Below are positions 46,660 through 55,641 of a stretch of 64,000 nt of DNA, in pieces. The notes under the pieces were generated by a model, which had not been told where the DNA came from, ran no database searches, and saw only the letters and a program-made list of their open reading frames with translations. Source of the stretch: Pedobacter jejuensis (GTDB lineage: Bacteria > Bacteroidota > Bacteroidia > Sphingobacteriales > Sphingobacteriaceae); contig NZ_RBEE01000043.1 of assembly GCF_003725795.1 (NCBI RefSeq), positions 186,001 through 250,000 of the forward strand, written 5' to 3'. Every line of letters begins with the position of its first letter. Positions within the stretch are counted from its first letter, which is position 1. The translations under genes were made by a program, and so were the position numbers.

Positions 46660-47454
46660 TTAAAATAATACTTTATACAACCCTAAACTTGGAACGTAAA
46701 AATATTTATTGCTTTTTAATGTGAGGGTTCTAGGATTAGTCAAATCATCGCACTTAAATTTTAGTTTGTTAAGTTCGTAATATGCTAAATAGACAGGACT
46801 TGGTAAACGTCCATTATTCCATCCAGTTAAAACATCATCATCAAATTTGGGTATTTCAAATTCTGGTTTGTTTTGTTCACTTTTAAAAAGGTCTGTTTGT
46901 CTTACAATTAATGTGTTGTTTTTAATTTTAAAAACGCTACAGCCAATGGTGTTAACAATAGAATTTTCACAAGGAGCTAAATGATATGGCTTTAATAATT
47001 CAATCTCATATTTTTTGACGGCTTGCAAGCTCAAACTATCATTCAAACCTTTTACTTGTTCTACTTTCTTGCTTAAACTATCTGCAACAACGACAGTTTT
47101 AAAATTCTCTTGCTTTTTATAATCTGGGTAAAAAAATTTCTGTTGATTAAAATATAAATTTCCCTTCTCATCAATGTAAAAAGGCATATGCCAGTTGTAA
47201 ACAGCTTTAAAGATAACTTTATTATCTACATCGATAATTTTAAAAGGAAGATTGCTATTGTTTGGTTTGATAAGTATTCTATCATCGTTTAAAAAGACAA
47301 CATCGCCCACATCTTTCCCATCAAATACTTTTTCGAATTTCATCTTATCTTTCAGTAAATCTGCTAATAAAGGAACTTCCGGATGTGCATCTTTTTTTGG
47401 AAAAGGATTACATCCAAAAAGTAATATCACTACTATTAAACTAATATATTTCAT
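46660..47454 (-). CDS. Hypothetical lipoprotein
   Basis: 264 aa. Lipoprotein signal MKYISLIVVILLFGC, Cys15. The mature part reads like a short beta-propeller or strand-rich domain (DVVFLNDDRILIKPN, then IDEKGNLYFNQQKFF). No family recognised. It lies just ahead of the 45931-46650 gene, in probable operon, and about 35 bp from the edge of an IS-like scar. Confidence 0.7.
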   Translation of the reverse strand: MKYISLIVVILLFGCNPFPKKDAHPEVPLLADLLKDKMKFEKVFDGKDVGDVVFLNDDRILIKPNNSNLPFKIIDVDNKVIFKAVYNWHMPFYIDEKGNLYFNQQKFFYPDYKKQENFKTVVVADSLSKKVEQVKGLNDSLSLQAVKKYEIELLKPYHLAPCENSIVNTIGCSVFKIKNNTLIVRQTDLFKSEQNKPEFEIPKFDDDVLTGWNNGRLPSPVYLAYYELNKLKFKCDDLTNPRTLTLKSNKYFYVPSLGLYKVLF

Positions 47455-47487
47455 TGGTTAATTTTTGTATAATTTGATATACTGGGG

Positions 47488-47905
47488 GTTATTTCAAAAG
47501 TGGCCACTTATTTTTGTGCAAAGTGGCCGCATGTTTCGCTCCAAAGTATCCACTTCGTTTCGGCTGAAACTGTTCACTTGGCTGATTTAAAGATGTTTTA
47601 AGGTACTGAAAATGATTTCTGGGGTATCAGGTTTGGATGGTGTTCAAATACAGAATCTGGAAAGCTAAAAGCGTTTAAAAGAGAATTTTTTGGGCTGTTG
47701 TCTAAACAATATTGATTCTGGTCTTTTACAGGAATCCTGAAGTTCATTGTGGGCTTCTGCTGGACAAAAGACGCGGTGATCGCGTTCGGGATGTTTGCCT
47801 CAGCCTGGGTTAATCAAAGGCATATACAAAGCTCGCAAAAATAAAAAGTCCTTATTGTGCTGGACACTTTGGAATGAAACAGGGTGGATACTTTTATTGA
47901 AATAC
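47488..47905. mobile_element. IS21-like element remnant (terminal multiple repeats)
   Basis: The left end holds AAAGTGGCCACTT, AAAGTGGCCGC and AAAGTATCCACTTCGTTTC; the right end, read inverted, holds AAAAGTATCCACCCTGTTTC and CCAAAGTGTCCA. Repeated subterminal units of this kind mark Bacteroidota IS21-type ends. The interior of about 300 bp has no transposase that I can recognise, so this is a deletion derivative or scar. It interrupts the gene beginning at 48182. Confidence 0.45.
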
Positions 47906-48182
47906 ACAGTATAGGGTCTGTAGTTGCAAGAACCAGATCCATAGTTTCAGCATCAGCTTCTAAATTGAATGAGATTATTTCTATAGTTGCCGCATTTTTA
48001 AACGGAAATTTTTTCAATCTATTAGCCAAAGAAACAGGCATATAATTAGGTTTTAAATTTGAGCCATTTTTCATTGGGATTGGAGGTGGTGGGACTTGCC
48101 TTCTCTGAGCAAAAAGCTTAGCAGACAGAAAAAGAATTATAATTATAAATAACTTGAACATAAACAAGATTTTAGACATCAA
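47814..48182 (-). pseudogene. Secreted protein gene truncated by the IS-like scar
   Basis: 122-aa frame with a signal peptide (cleavage near LFAQ) and a proline stretch (VPPPPIP). Native sequence runs to about residue 94 (ATTDPILC); the last 28 residues (from SIKVSTLFHSK) are read from the inverted end of the IS-like remnant. The original C-terminus is missing. I do not find the lost part on the other side, at 47455-47490. Confidence 0.55.
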
Positions 48183-48223
48183 TTTTTTAGGTTTTAAGGA
48201 AATTTTTCATTGTGTTTTTACAA

Positions 48224-49432
48224 TTAGTGAGGCTCCTTATTGATTAATTTCCCTTTCTTATCGTAATATTTCCATTCACCAATCTGCTTGCCATCAATAG
48301 ATTTTCCGATACTTTCCAGCTTTCCGTTATTGTGAAATGTTTTCCATTCGCCAGTTCTTTTCCCGTTCTCGTCATATTGCCCAATTTTTTCTAGTTGCTC
48401 ATTTTCATGGTAACTCCGCCACTCGCCAACGCTTTTTCCATTTAGGTAATTACCAATCGTTTTTAGTTTACCGTTCTCATGAAACCATTTCCATTCGCCA
48501 GTTTGTTTGCCATTTTCATAATTTCCAATTATCCACAATTGGTTATTTTCGTGGTATCTTTTTGACAGCCCAATCAGCTGTCCATTGTTATAAGTTTCAA
48601 TACTTGAGAGTTTTCCATTCTCGTAATATTCTTTCCATTCTCCTACTTCTGTTCCATTTTTATAGTTTCCAATTCGTTCTAATTGCCCGCTTTCATAATA
48701 CCATTTCCATTCACCGGTTTTATTTTGGTTTTCGTAAGTTCCAATAGATAAGAGTTGTCCATTTTCGTGGTATTTTTTCCACTCGCCAATTTCTTTTCCG
48801 TTTTCATAGCTTCCTATTTCCAACAATTTTCCATTTTCAGAATATACTTTCCACTCATTTGTTTCATTTCCATTGGCATACATTCCTGTTTTATATATTT
48901 TACCATCAATATAATAGCTTTCCCATTTTCCTGTCAGTTTTCCATTTTCCCAACTTCCTATTTCATTTAATTTTCCATTTGGAAAATATTCCTTCCATTC
49001 TCCAACTTTTTCATCATTATCGTCTTTACCAATGGTTGCCAATTTCCCATTCTCGTGATACCATTTCCATTCGCCAATTTTTCTGCCCTCTTCATAATTT
49101 CCAATTATTTGTAAGCTACCGTCTTCATAATAACTTTTTGATTCGCCAGTTAATTTTCCATTGCTAAACCACTCTATACTTGAGGGTTTGCCATTTGGGT
49201 AATATAATTTCCATTCTCCAACTTCCACTCCATTGGCATATTGTCCAACTTGTTCTAATTGCCCATTCTCGTGAAACAACTTCCAAACGCCTGTTTGTTG
49301 ATTATTTTTATCATATAAACCTATTTGTCTTAACTTACCATTGTTATGATAGTTTTTTTGTTCATTTTGTCCGAAAGCAAAAAATTGCATCAGCAATAGC
49401 ATTGTAAGTATCCATATATTTTTCAATTGCAT
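48224..49432 (-). CDS. Secreted MORN-repeat (YwqK-like) protein with about 16 units
   Basis: 402 aa. Signal peptide (cleavage near FAFG), then almost wholly about sixteen 24-residue MORN_2-type units with consensus GEWKxYxENGxLxxIGxY and a NG turn. Units are nearly all 24 aa, i.e. 72-bp DNA repeats, which predicts copy-number variation by slippage. The family is often labelled antitoxin YwqK-like, but no toxin gene is adjacent. A long extracellular beta-solenoid or sheet is expected. Function unknown. Confidence 0.85.
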   Translation of the reverse strand: MQLKNIWILTMLLLMQFFAFGQNEQKNYHNNGKLRQIGLYDKNNQQTGVWKLFHENGQLEQVGQYANGVEVGEWKLYYPNGKPSSIEWFSNGKLTGESKSYYEDGSLQIIGNYEEGRKIGEWKWYHENGKLATIGKDDNDEKVGEWKEYFPNGKLNEIGSWENGKLTGKWESYYIDGKIYKTGMYANGNETNEWKVYSENGKLLEIGSYENGKEIGEWKKYHENGQLLSIGTYENQNKTGEWKWYYESGQLERIGNYKNGTEVGEWKEYYENGKLSSIETYNNGQLIGLSKRYHENNQLWIIGNYENGKQTGEWKWFHENGKLKTIGNYLNGKSVGEWRSYHENEQLEKIGQYDENGKRTGEWKTFHNNGKLESIGKSIDGKQIGEWKYYDKKGKLINKEPH

Positions 49433-49570
49433 TTTTTAGCCTGTGTTTTTTTAATGTATTGTTGATTGAAATTTTTTTTAGCTCATAAAAAAATGGTAAA
49501 CCAACTTATAGTACCATACAGGATGGTTAAAATTTCGAGCATTTTTTAATATGCCAATAGCGTTTTTTCA

Positions 49571-50239
49571 TTATCCTGCCAATTCAATTTTCTTGAAGAA
49601 AATTCTTTTATTACCGATGACATCAAAAATATAAATCACATTGTGTTCGCCTTCGCTAACCTTTTCGCCGTTTTCATCTACAGCGTTATTACTATAGCTT
49701 ATATTTAATTGGAGTATAGCTTCATCATCATCATATGTGGCTATCATTTTAAAGTTTTGCCCATTAGCTGTAAATTCGGGCGTTTCTGTTTGCCGTTTAC
49801 TAAATAACTGCGCTGTTTTAATTTTCATAATGGTTTTAACAAAATCGGCATTGAAAACACCATCAGGAAATTCATCTAAATCCTCTTCATAAAACAAATC
49901 AGGGTTAATATATTTTGCTTTTCTTTTTGCTATTTCGACATCATTAAACGACATTAATGACCATATACCCGAAGTTTCGCCAACAATTGGGAACCTAAAA
50001 TAGGTTTTCAGCTTTGCTTTATCATTTGTATAAACCGCTTGCCTAAAATTCTTGAAATCATCAATCCAAGTTTTAACTTCGATGTAATTGTTAGATACTT
50101 TGGTATTTGAAGTATCTTTTGAAATTTCATTAAGTTGTGCTTCCAAATGCTCACTTGGCTTTTCTATAGATTTATTTGCCTCATTTTTGCAGGCAGAAAA
50201 GCCTAAAATAACCACGGCGATTAAACTAATTTTTCTCAT
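49571..50239 (-). CDS. Hypothetical lipoprotein
   Basis: 222 aa from the ATG at 50239; the frame also opens with TTG at 50248, less likely. Lipoprotein signal MRKISLIAVVILGFSAC. The mature part contains an acidic region (FYEEDLDEFPDG) and no recognised domain. It overlaps the end of the upstream lipoprotein gene by 14 bp, so the two are co-translated. Confidence 0.7.
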   Translation of the reverse strand: MRKISLIAVVILGFSACKNEANKSIEKPSEHLEAQLNEISKDTSNTKVSNNYIEVKTWIDDFKNFRQAVYTNDKAKLKTYFRFPIVGETSGIWSLMSFNDVEIAKRKAKYINPDLFYEEDLDEFPDGVFNADFVKTIMKIKTAQLFSKRQTETPEFTANGQNFKMIATYDDDEAILQLNISYSNNAVDENGEKVSEGEHNVIYIFDVIGNKRIFFKKIELAG

Positions 50240-50603
50240 AATTATCAAGGTTTAAACCATTTGTTTTAAATACCAACGTTTGGTTATCTATAGTTATTTC
50301 TGCCATTTCGCCATTGGTACGCATAGATAAATGGTATTCTTTTTTATTAATAGCAAACGTAACTCCCTTTCCTCCCATATATATATCTTGGTTTGGCTCA
50401 TAACTTAATTTCTTAAGTGCAGTTTTAAAATTGTTAAGCTGTTTTGCATTGAGATGAAATCTTCCGTGATTATTGCTTACCTCTGCTTTGTCTATCGCGG
50501 GTATATCAATAAAATCCCTAAGTGTCTTGGTTTTAGATAATCCGTTCCCTTGCCCGCAGGCACTTAAAATTGTAACGGTTAATATTATGATTAGGTTTTT
50601 CAT
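50226..50603 (-). CDS. Small hypothetical lipoprotein
   Basis: 125 aa with lipoprotein signal MKNLIIILTVTILSAC (Cys16). The mature part is a small domain with KLSYEPNQDIYMGGKGVTFA. No family recognised. It overlaps its upstream neighbour by 4 bp and its downstream neighbour by 14 bp, in a four-gene chain 52163 to 49571. Confidence 0.7.
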   Translation of the reverse strand: MKNLIIILTVTILSACGQGNGLSKTKTLRDFIDIPAIDKAEVSNNHGRFHLNAKQLNNFKTALKKLSYEPNQDIYMGGKGVTFAINKKEYHLSMRTNGEMAEITIDNQTLVFKTNGLNLDNYEKN

Positions 50604-51322
50604 TGTTCATCGGTTTTCAAAATTTGTGCAATTTTGTTGTCGAGCATATCTTCATCGCTATTAAAATCGTCTTCAAAGCTTTCTCCAATTTTTTCGGCTT
50701 TGTTGGCTTTTGATATTTTATAAATGCTATAATAGTTTTTGCCCGCCATTCCGTAAGCCACAACTACTTGATGCTTTTTGTTATAAATCGGATTAACAAT
50801 ATCATCAAAACCTTGTACCATAGTTAGTTGGTGTTTTTTTGAGTTTACTAAGAATAAGTAATAAAATTCATTACTGCCACGAGCGCCAGTCTCTTTAAAA
50901 ACAAGCATATCTTTTACCCCATCGTTGTTATAGTCATCATATTTAATTGTGCCTGATCCATTTGGTTGGATGTAAATATTTTTTGTCCAAATAATCTTAT
51001 CAGTAAGCCCTTTATCTATTCCGAAATAAATGCGGGCAGTTTTGCCTTTATCTATAAATTCTTCCGCACAATTTTGAATGGCAAAAACATAGCTGCTATC
51101 AGCAAAAGGATAATGGTATTGCCATACACAATTTGGGTCGCATTGGTTAAAAATTTTACTATCGCTGGTATTTCCCTGTATTTGGCTATCTCGTTTTATT
51201 ACTTCCTTTTCTGAAGATTTAGGCACAATACTTACAATTGTATCAGCATTTTGCTTTATTGCGAGGTTACTGTTGCAGGCAAATAATGCGAATACATATA
51301 AAATGATAATTGCGTTTTTCAT
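50600..51322 (-). CDS. Hypothetical lipoprotein with a calcium-loop-like repeat
   Basis: 240 aa with lipoprotein signal MKNAIIILYVFALFAC (Cys16). A region near 125-140, IKYDDYNNDGVKDMLVF, has the DxNxDGxxD pattern of FG-GAP-like loops. The following part, YYLFLVNSKKHQLTMVQG, resembles proteins reporting a ligand-bound beta sheet, but no family can be named. It begins 13 bp after the MORN protein gene. Confidence 0.7.
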   Translation of the reverse strand: MKNAIIILYVFALFACNSNLAIKQNADTIVSIVPKSSEKEVIKRDSQIQGNTSDSKIFNQCDPNCVWQYHYPFADSSYVFAIQNCAEEFIDKGKTARIYFGIDKGLTDKIIWTKNIYIQPNGSGTIKYDDYNNDGVKDMLVFKETGARGSNEFYYLFLVNSKKHQLTMVQGFDDIVNPIYNKKHQVVVAYGMAGKNYYSIYKISKANKAEKIGESFEDDFNSDEDMLDNKIAQILKTDEQ

Positions 51323-51335
51323 TTTCTATCAACAA

Positions 51336-52163
51336 TTAATTCTTTAATGCTTGTTTGTAATCGGCCTCCGAAACCTTTTCTCCATTTAAATAATAGCTGG
51401 TAAAAAGCACAGCACCATCTGGTTTGTACATTCGCGAAATTCCGTGGCGTTTTCCATTCAAAAATTCGGCATCCATAGTTTTTTTACCTAATGAATAAGT
51501 TGTTGATAAACCATTCTGCAAATCATTTTGGTAATTGGTTTCCGTCATTATTTGCCCATCGTTATAAACTCGATAAATGCCATTTCGTTTGTCGTTTTTG
51601 TAATTAATTTCTACACTTACATTACCATTCGAATCGTAATTTTTCGATGTTCCATCTCGTAAATCATTTAGGTAAGGTGTTTCTGTGATAATTTTCCCAT
51701 CCGAATAGCTTGCCGATAAGCCATTTCTTTTATCAGCCAAATACTCAGTTTTATTAGTGATTTTGCCATTGCTATACATTTCGCTTATTCCGTTTTTCTT
51801 GCCGTTTTTATATTCTTGTTTTAACCAAACTTTACCATCATTATCGTAATTTTCTTTCAGGCCATTACGTACGCCATTTTTGTAATTAAGCTTACATTCC
51901 ATTCTTCCGCCTTGCGAATACCAAAATGCCTCTCCAGTAATTATTCCTTTCTTGATGTTGTAAAGTGCAAAGCCGCCTTCATCAAAAGGTATTTTATACT
52001 GACCTTGTAATGGTTTGTTGTTCAGACTTAGTACCAATTCACTACTATCGGTGTTGTAAGTTTTTTGCAGGTGTTGCCACTTGATTTCTTCAGGCATTTG
52101 TGCAAAAAGATTCGAGTTGGTAAATAGCAATAATGCAAGTGTTATTTTTAAAATGATTTTCAT
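51336..52163 (-). CDS. Secreted MORN-repeat (YwqK-like) protein
   Basis: 275 aa with a signal peptide (cleavage near NLFAQ). About eight MORN_2-like units of 20-23 residues follow from about residue 70 (GKKNGISEMYSNGKIT, DKRNGLSASYSDGKII). The units diverge more and use NG(L/I)S in place of the GEWK core of the 402-aa protein, so the two are not recent copies. First gene of the 52163-49571 chain. Function unknown. Confidence 0.82.
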   Translation of the reverse strand: MKIILKITLALLLFTNSNLFAQMPEEIKWQHLQKTYNTDSSELVLSLNNKPLQGQYKIPFDEGGFALYNIKKGIITGEAFWYSQGGRMECKLNYKNGVRNGLKENYDNDGKVWLKQEYKNGKKNGISEMYSNGKITNKTEYLADKRNGLSASYSDGKIITETPYLNDLRDGTSKNYDSNGNVSVEINYKNDKRNGIYRVYNDGQIMTETNYQNDLQNGLSTTYSLGKKTMDAEFLNGKRHGISRMYKPDGAVLFTSYYLNGEKVSEADYKQALKN

Positions 52164-52184
52164 ATAATTAATTATAAGTAAATT

Positions 52185-53723
52185 TTATCCTGCCCAGCCA
52201 TCTCTATCCAAACTTCTGTAATTTATAGATTCTGCCAGATGCTCCAGTTCTACATTTTCGCTCCCATCTAAATCGGCAATGGTTCGGGCTACTTTCAAAA
52301 TGCGGTCGTAAGCCCGGGCCGATAAACCTAAACGCTCCATTGCTGATTTCAACAATGTTGTTCCGGCATCACTAATCTGGCAAACTTTGCGTACCATTTT
52401 TGTACTCATCTGGGCATTATAGTGTAAATCTTCTTTATCCGCAAAGCGATGGTCTTGAATTTCTCTTGCCTTAATTACCCGGGCTCTAATCAGTTCACTT
52501 TTTTCCGCTTCGCGGGATGAGGCCGGTTCTGTGAAATTGACAGGCGTAACCTCCACATGCAAATCAATCCTATCCAATAATGGTCCGGAAATCTTGCTTA
52601 GGTATTTTTGAACTACACCAGGCGCACAAACACATTCCTTTTCCGGATGGTTATAGAAACCACAAGGACAAGGATTCATCGACGCGACTAACATGAAACT
52701 TGCAGGGTATTCAACAGAAAATCTCGCTCTTGAAATAGCAACCTTTCTATCTTCCAATGGTTGCCGCATTACTTCTAAAACGGTTCGTTTAAATTCTGGT
52801 AATTCATCTAGAAACAGAACGCCGTTATGGGCCAAAGAAATTTCTCCGGGAGCAGGATTCATGCCACCACCAACCAAAGCAACATCAGAAATGGTATGAT
52901 GCGGCGAACGATATGGTCTAACCGTCATTAATGCATCTGCTGCAGAAAGTTTGCCTGCAACAGAGTGAATCTTTGTTGTTTCTAACGCCTCGTATAAATT
53001 TAGGGGAGGTAAAATGGTAGGCAGGCGTTTTGCCAACATGGTTTTTCCCGCTCCCGGCGGACCAATTAGAATTACGTTATGTCCGCCAGCGGCGGCAATT
53101 TCTAAAGCTCGTTTGATGTTTTCCTGTCCTTTAACATCTGCAAAATCGTGCTCGTAATTGCCAATATTTTTAAGAAATTCTTCTTTGGTGTTAATTTTTA
53201 TTTGTTCTAACGGCTCGCTTTTATTGAAAAAGGCAATAACCTGCGCCAAAGTTTCTACGCCATAAGCAATTAATCCATCTACAATGGCTGCCTCGCGAAC
53301 GTTTTGTTTTGGTAGAATAAAACCTTTAAAACCATCTTCCTGCGCTTGTATCGCAATAGGTAAAGCTCCTTTTATGGGTTGGATACTTCCATCTAAAGAT
53401 AGTTCGCCCATAATAAAATAGTTTTCTAATTCATCTGCAGGAATTTGTCCTGACGCCGCAAGTATGCCAATAGCGATGGGTAAATCATAAGCCGAGCCCT
53501 CTTTTCTGATATCAGCAGGAGCCAGATTAACCACAATTTTTTGCCGCGGCATACGGAAACCAGAAACATGAATAGCGCTTTCTACCCGCTGCAAACTTTC
53601 TTTAACGGCATTATCGGGCAGGCCAACCATGAAATATTTATTGCCTGCGCTAATGCTTATTTCGATGGTTATTGTTAAAGCATTTACACCGTAAACGGCA
53701 CTCCCATAAGTTTTTACAAGCAT
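52185..53723 (-). CDS. comM: YifB/ComM family Mg-chelatase-like AAA+ ATPase
   Basis: 512 aa. N-terminal Lon-like domain (about 1-170), Walker A LIGPPGAGKTMLAKR (about 217-231), a zinc-binding insert MNPCPCGFYNHPEKECVC (about 350), and a C-terminal Mg-chelatase region. In naturally transformable bacteria ComM is a helicase that drives branch migration during integration of incoming DNA; homologues in other species are of less certain role. Normal length. It stands alone downstream of ffh. Confidence 0.92.
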   Translation of the reverse strand: MLVKTYGSAVYGVNALTITIEISISAGNKYFMVGLPDNAVKESLQRVESAIHVSGFRMPRQKIVVNLAPADIRKEGSAYDLPIAIGILAASGQIPADELENYFIMGELSLDGSIQPIKGALPIAIQAQEDGFKGFILPKQNVREAAIVDGLIAYGVETLAQVIAFFNKSEPLEQIKINTKEEFLKNIGNYEHDFADVKGQENIKRALEIAAAGGHNVILIGPPGAGKTMLAKRLPTILPPLNLYEALETTKIHSVAGKLSAADALMTVRPYRSPHHTISDVALVGGGMNPAPGEISLAHNGVLFLDELPEFKRTVLEVMRQPLEDRKVAISRARFSVEYPASFMLVASMNPCPCGFYNHPEKECVCAPGVVQKYLSKISGPLLDRIDLHVEVTPVNFTEPASSREAEKSELIRARVIKAREIQDHRFADKEDLHYNAQMSTKMVRKVCQISDAGTTLLKSAMERLGLSARAYDRILKVARTIADLDGSENVELEHLAESINYRSLDRDGWAG

Positions 53724-54138
53724 TAAAAATTCCTTGAAAATGTTGGGATGTTATATTATTCGGGGATGAATAATGGATTGTGGAGGCTAATATAGGAATT
53801 GTTTAGATAATATAAATTCTAATTTTATTATTAAAACTCTTATTTATTTTCCGTTGGATGAAACCAACGGTAATGAAATGTATGGTGCGAGGAAAAACAT
53901 TGTAAAGCACAAGGATATGATAGGAGCTTGCCATGAAATTTTCCAAACCTATAAGGTTTTTAAAACCTTATAGGTTTAATCTCTAACTATTGCTCTTATC
54001 TTTTCCGTTGGTTGAAACCAACGGCAATGAAATAGACTATGCCAACAGAAAATCTAATTGCACAAAAAATCCCAACCATTTCTGATTAGGATTTAAATAT
54101 TTACTATGTGCTAGCTTCGCTAAGTCTTAAAGCTTAAA
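53724..54138. other. Intergenic region with three hairpins
   Basis: Between ffh (upstream) and comM. It holds CCGTTGG-N6-CCAACGG hairpins at 53851-53870 and 54005-54024, both followed by AATGAAAT, and a perfect palindrome at 53945-53977 (AAACCTATAAGGTTTT with AAAACCTTATAGGTTT). The palindrome may end the ffh transcript. No gene seen. Confidence 0.7.
53945..53977. repeat. 33-bp perfect palindrome
   Basis: AAACCTATAAGGTTTT (53945-53960) and AAAACCTTATAGGTTT (53962-53977) around one central base. The half-site AAACCTATAAGGTTT recurs at about 58384-58398 inside another repeat. It might act as a terminator downstream of ffh. Confidence 0.7.
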
Positions 54139-55476
54139 CTACCTTCCTTGAGGCATTTTAGGCATGTTTTTCATCATTGCTGCAGCTGCGGCAGGGTTAG
54201 AGAATTGTTTCATCATCTTACGCATATCCTCAAACTGTTTTATCAACTTGGTAACCTCTTCAATTTTGCGACCAGAGCCTTTTGCAATCCTTAAACGGCG
54301 ACTTTGTTGAATGCTATCAGGGTTTTCTTTTTCAAAAGGCGTCATCGATTGAATAATCGATTCGATAGATTTAAATGCATCATCTTCAATTTCAACATTC
54401 TTCATCATTTTACCTACACCTGGTATCATGCCCATCAAATCTTTCATGTTACCCATCTTCTTAATTTGCTGAATCTGGTTGTAGAAATCATTAAAATCGA
54501 ATTTATTCTTGCGGATTTTCTTTTGTAATTCTGCAGCCTCCTTCTCGTCAAACTGCATTTGAGCACGTTCAACAAGCGAAACCACATCACCCATACCCAA
54601 AATACGCGATGCCATACGGTCTGGATAGAAAACATCCAGTGCCTCCATTTTCTCGCCAGTACCAATAAATTTAATCGGCTTATTTACAACCGATTTAATT
54701 GAAAGCGCAGCACCACCACGGGTATCACCATCCAGTTTGGTTAAAACAACACCTGTAAAATCCAATCTATCGTTAAATACTTTGGCTGTGTTTACCGCAT
54801 CCTGTCCAGTCATCGAATCCACTACGAATAAAATTTCGTGTGGCTGTGTTTTCGCTTTAACTTCCGATATTTCGTTCATTAACGATTCATCAATCGCTAA
54901 ACGACCGGCCGTATCGATAATAATTACGTTGTTCCCTTGCTGTTTACCATGTGCAATACCTTCTAAAGCAATTGCAACAGGGTCTTTAGAATCGCGGTTA
55001 GCATAAACCGAAACCCCAACCGAAGTTCCTAAAACCTCTAGCTGATCAACCGCTGCAGGGCGGTACATATCACCAGCAACTAACAAAGGCTTTTTGCCCT
55101 TACCTTTTAAATGTAAAGCCAATTTACCAGCGAAAGTAGTCTTACCTGCCCCGTTTAAACCGGCAATTAATATAATGGTTGGATTTGCTTTCGTATCTAA
55201 CTCTGTAACTTCGCCACCCATTAGAGCGGCAAGTTCATCGTTCATTATTTTGGTAAGCAATTGCCCTGGCGAAACCGCCGTTAAAACGTTTTGCCCCAAT
55301 GCTTTTTGCCTTACATCATCGGTAAATGCTTTGGCGGTTTTATAGTTAACATCGGCATCCAATAGCGCTTTACGGATTTCTTTCATGGTTTCTGCCACGT
55401 TAATTTCCGTAATACTACCTTGCCCTTTTAATACCTTAAATGCTCTGTCTAGCTTGTCCTGTAAATTATCAAACAT
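54139..55476 (-). CDS. ffh: Signal recognition particle protein Ffh
   Basis: 445 aa from the ATG at 55476 (MFDNLQDKLDRA); the frame reaches 55548 but the candidate promoter at 55537-55544 lies inside that extension. N domain, then the GTPase G domain (LNGAGKTTFAGKLA about 106-119, DMYRPAAVDQL, IIDTAGRL, TKLDGDTRGGA) and the methionine-rich M domain (KKMGNMKDLMGMIPGVGKMM). It binds signal sequences with 4.5S RNA and delivers ribosomes to FtsY. Confidence 0.96.
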   Translation of the reverse strand: MFDNLQDKLDRAFKVLKGQGSITEINVAETMKEIRKALLDADVNYKTAKAFTDDVRQKALGQNVLTAVSPGQLLTKIMNDELAALMGGEVTELDTKANPTIILIAGLNGAGKTTFAGKLALHLKGKGKKPLLVAGDMYRPAAVDQLEVLGTSVGVSVYANRDSKDPVAIALEGIAHGKQQGNNVIIIDTAGRLAIDESLMNEISEVKAKTQPHEILFVVDSMTGQDAVNTAKVFNDRLDFTGVVLTKLDGDTRGGAALSIKSVVNKPIKFIGTGEKMEALDVFYPDRMASRILGMGDVVSLVERAQMQFDEKEAAELQKKIRKNKFDFNDFYNQIQQIKKMGNMKDLMGMIPGVGKMMKNVEIEDDAFKSIESIIQSMTPFEKENPDSIQQSRRLRIAKGSGRKIEEVTKLIKQFEDMRKMMKQFSNPAAAAAMMKNMPKMPQGR

Positions 55477-55536
55477 CTTTTTATAAGCTATTGGCATATT
55501 GCCATAAAGCAAAAGCCACTTGTTTTTAATGAAACG

Positions 55537-55544
55537 CAAATGTA
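55537..55544 (-). promoter_or_regulatory. Candidate -7 promoter element for ffh
   Basis: TACATTTG on the minus strand, an exact TAnnTTTG match, about 60 bp ahead of the ffh ATG. A TTG lies 24 nt upstream, a slightly long spacing. Confidence 0.45.
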
Positions 55545-55641
55545 TCAAATTTTGGTTGTAAATCTTTGCAACTCAAAGGCAAAAATGTTAATTGAACGAA
55601 TGTGAACGATTAATTTTTGGAATTGGCTTGTTGCAAACCGT

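Noticed and set aside
48260..49370. CRISPR-like or other regular repeat array
   Set aside because: The 72-bp periodicity is in frame and codes for MORN units, with no spacers.
55477..55548. Longer N-terminus for Ffh
   Set aside because: The extension covers a promoter-like TACATTTG and does not resemble Ffh; MFDNLQDKL is the normal start.
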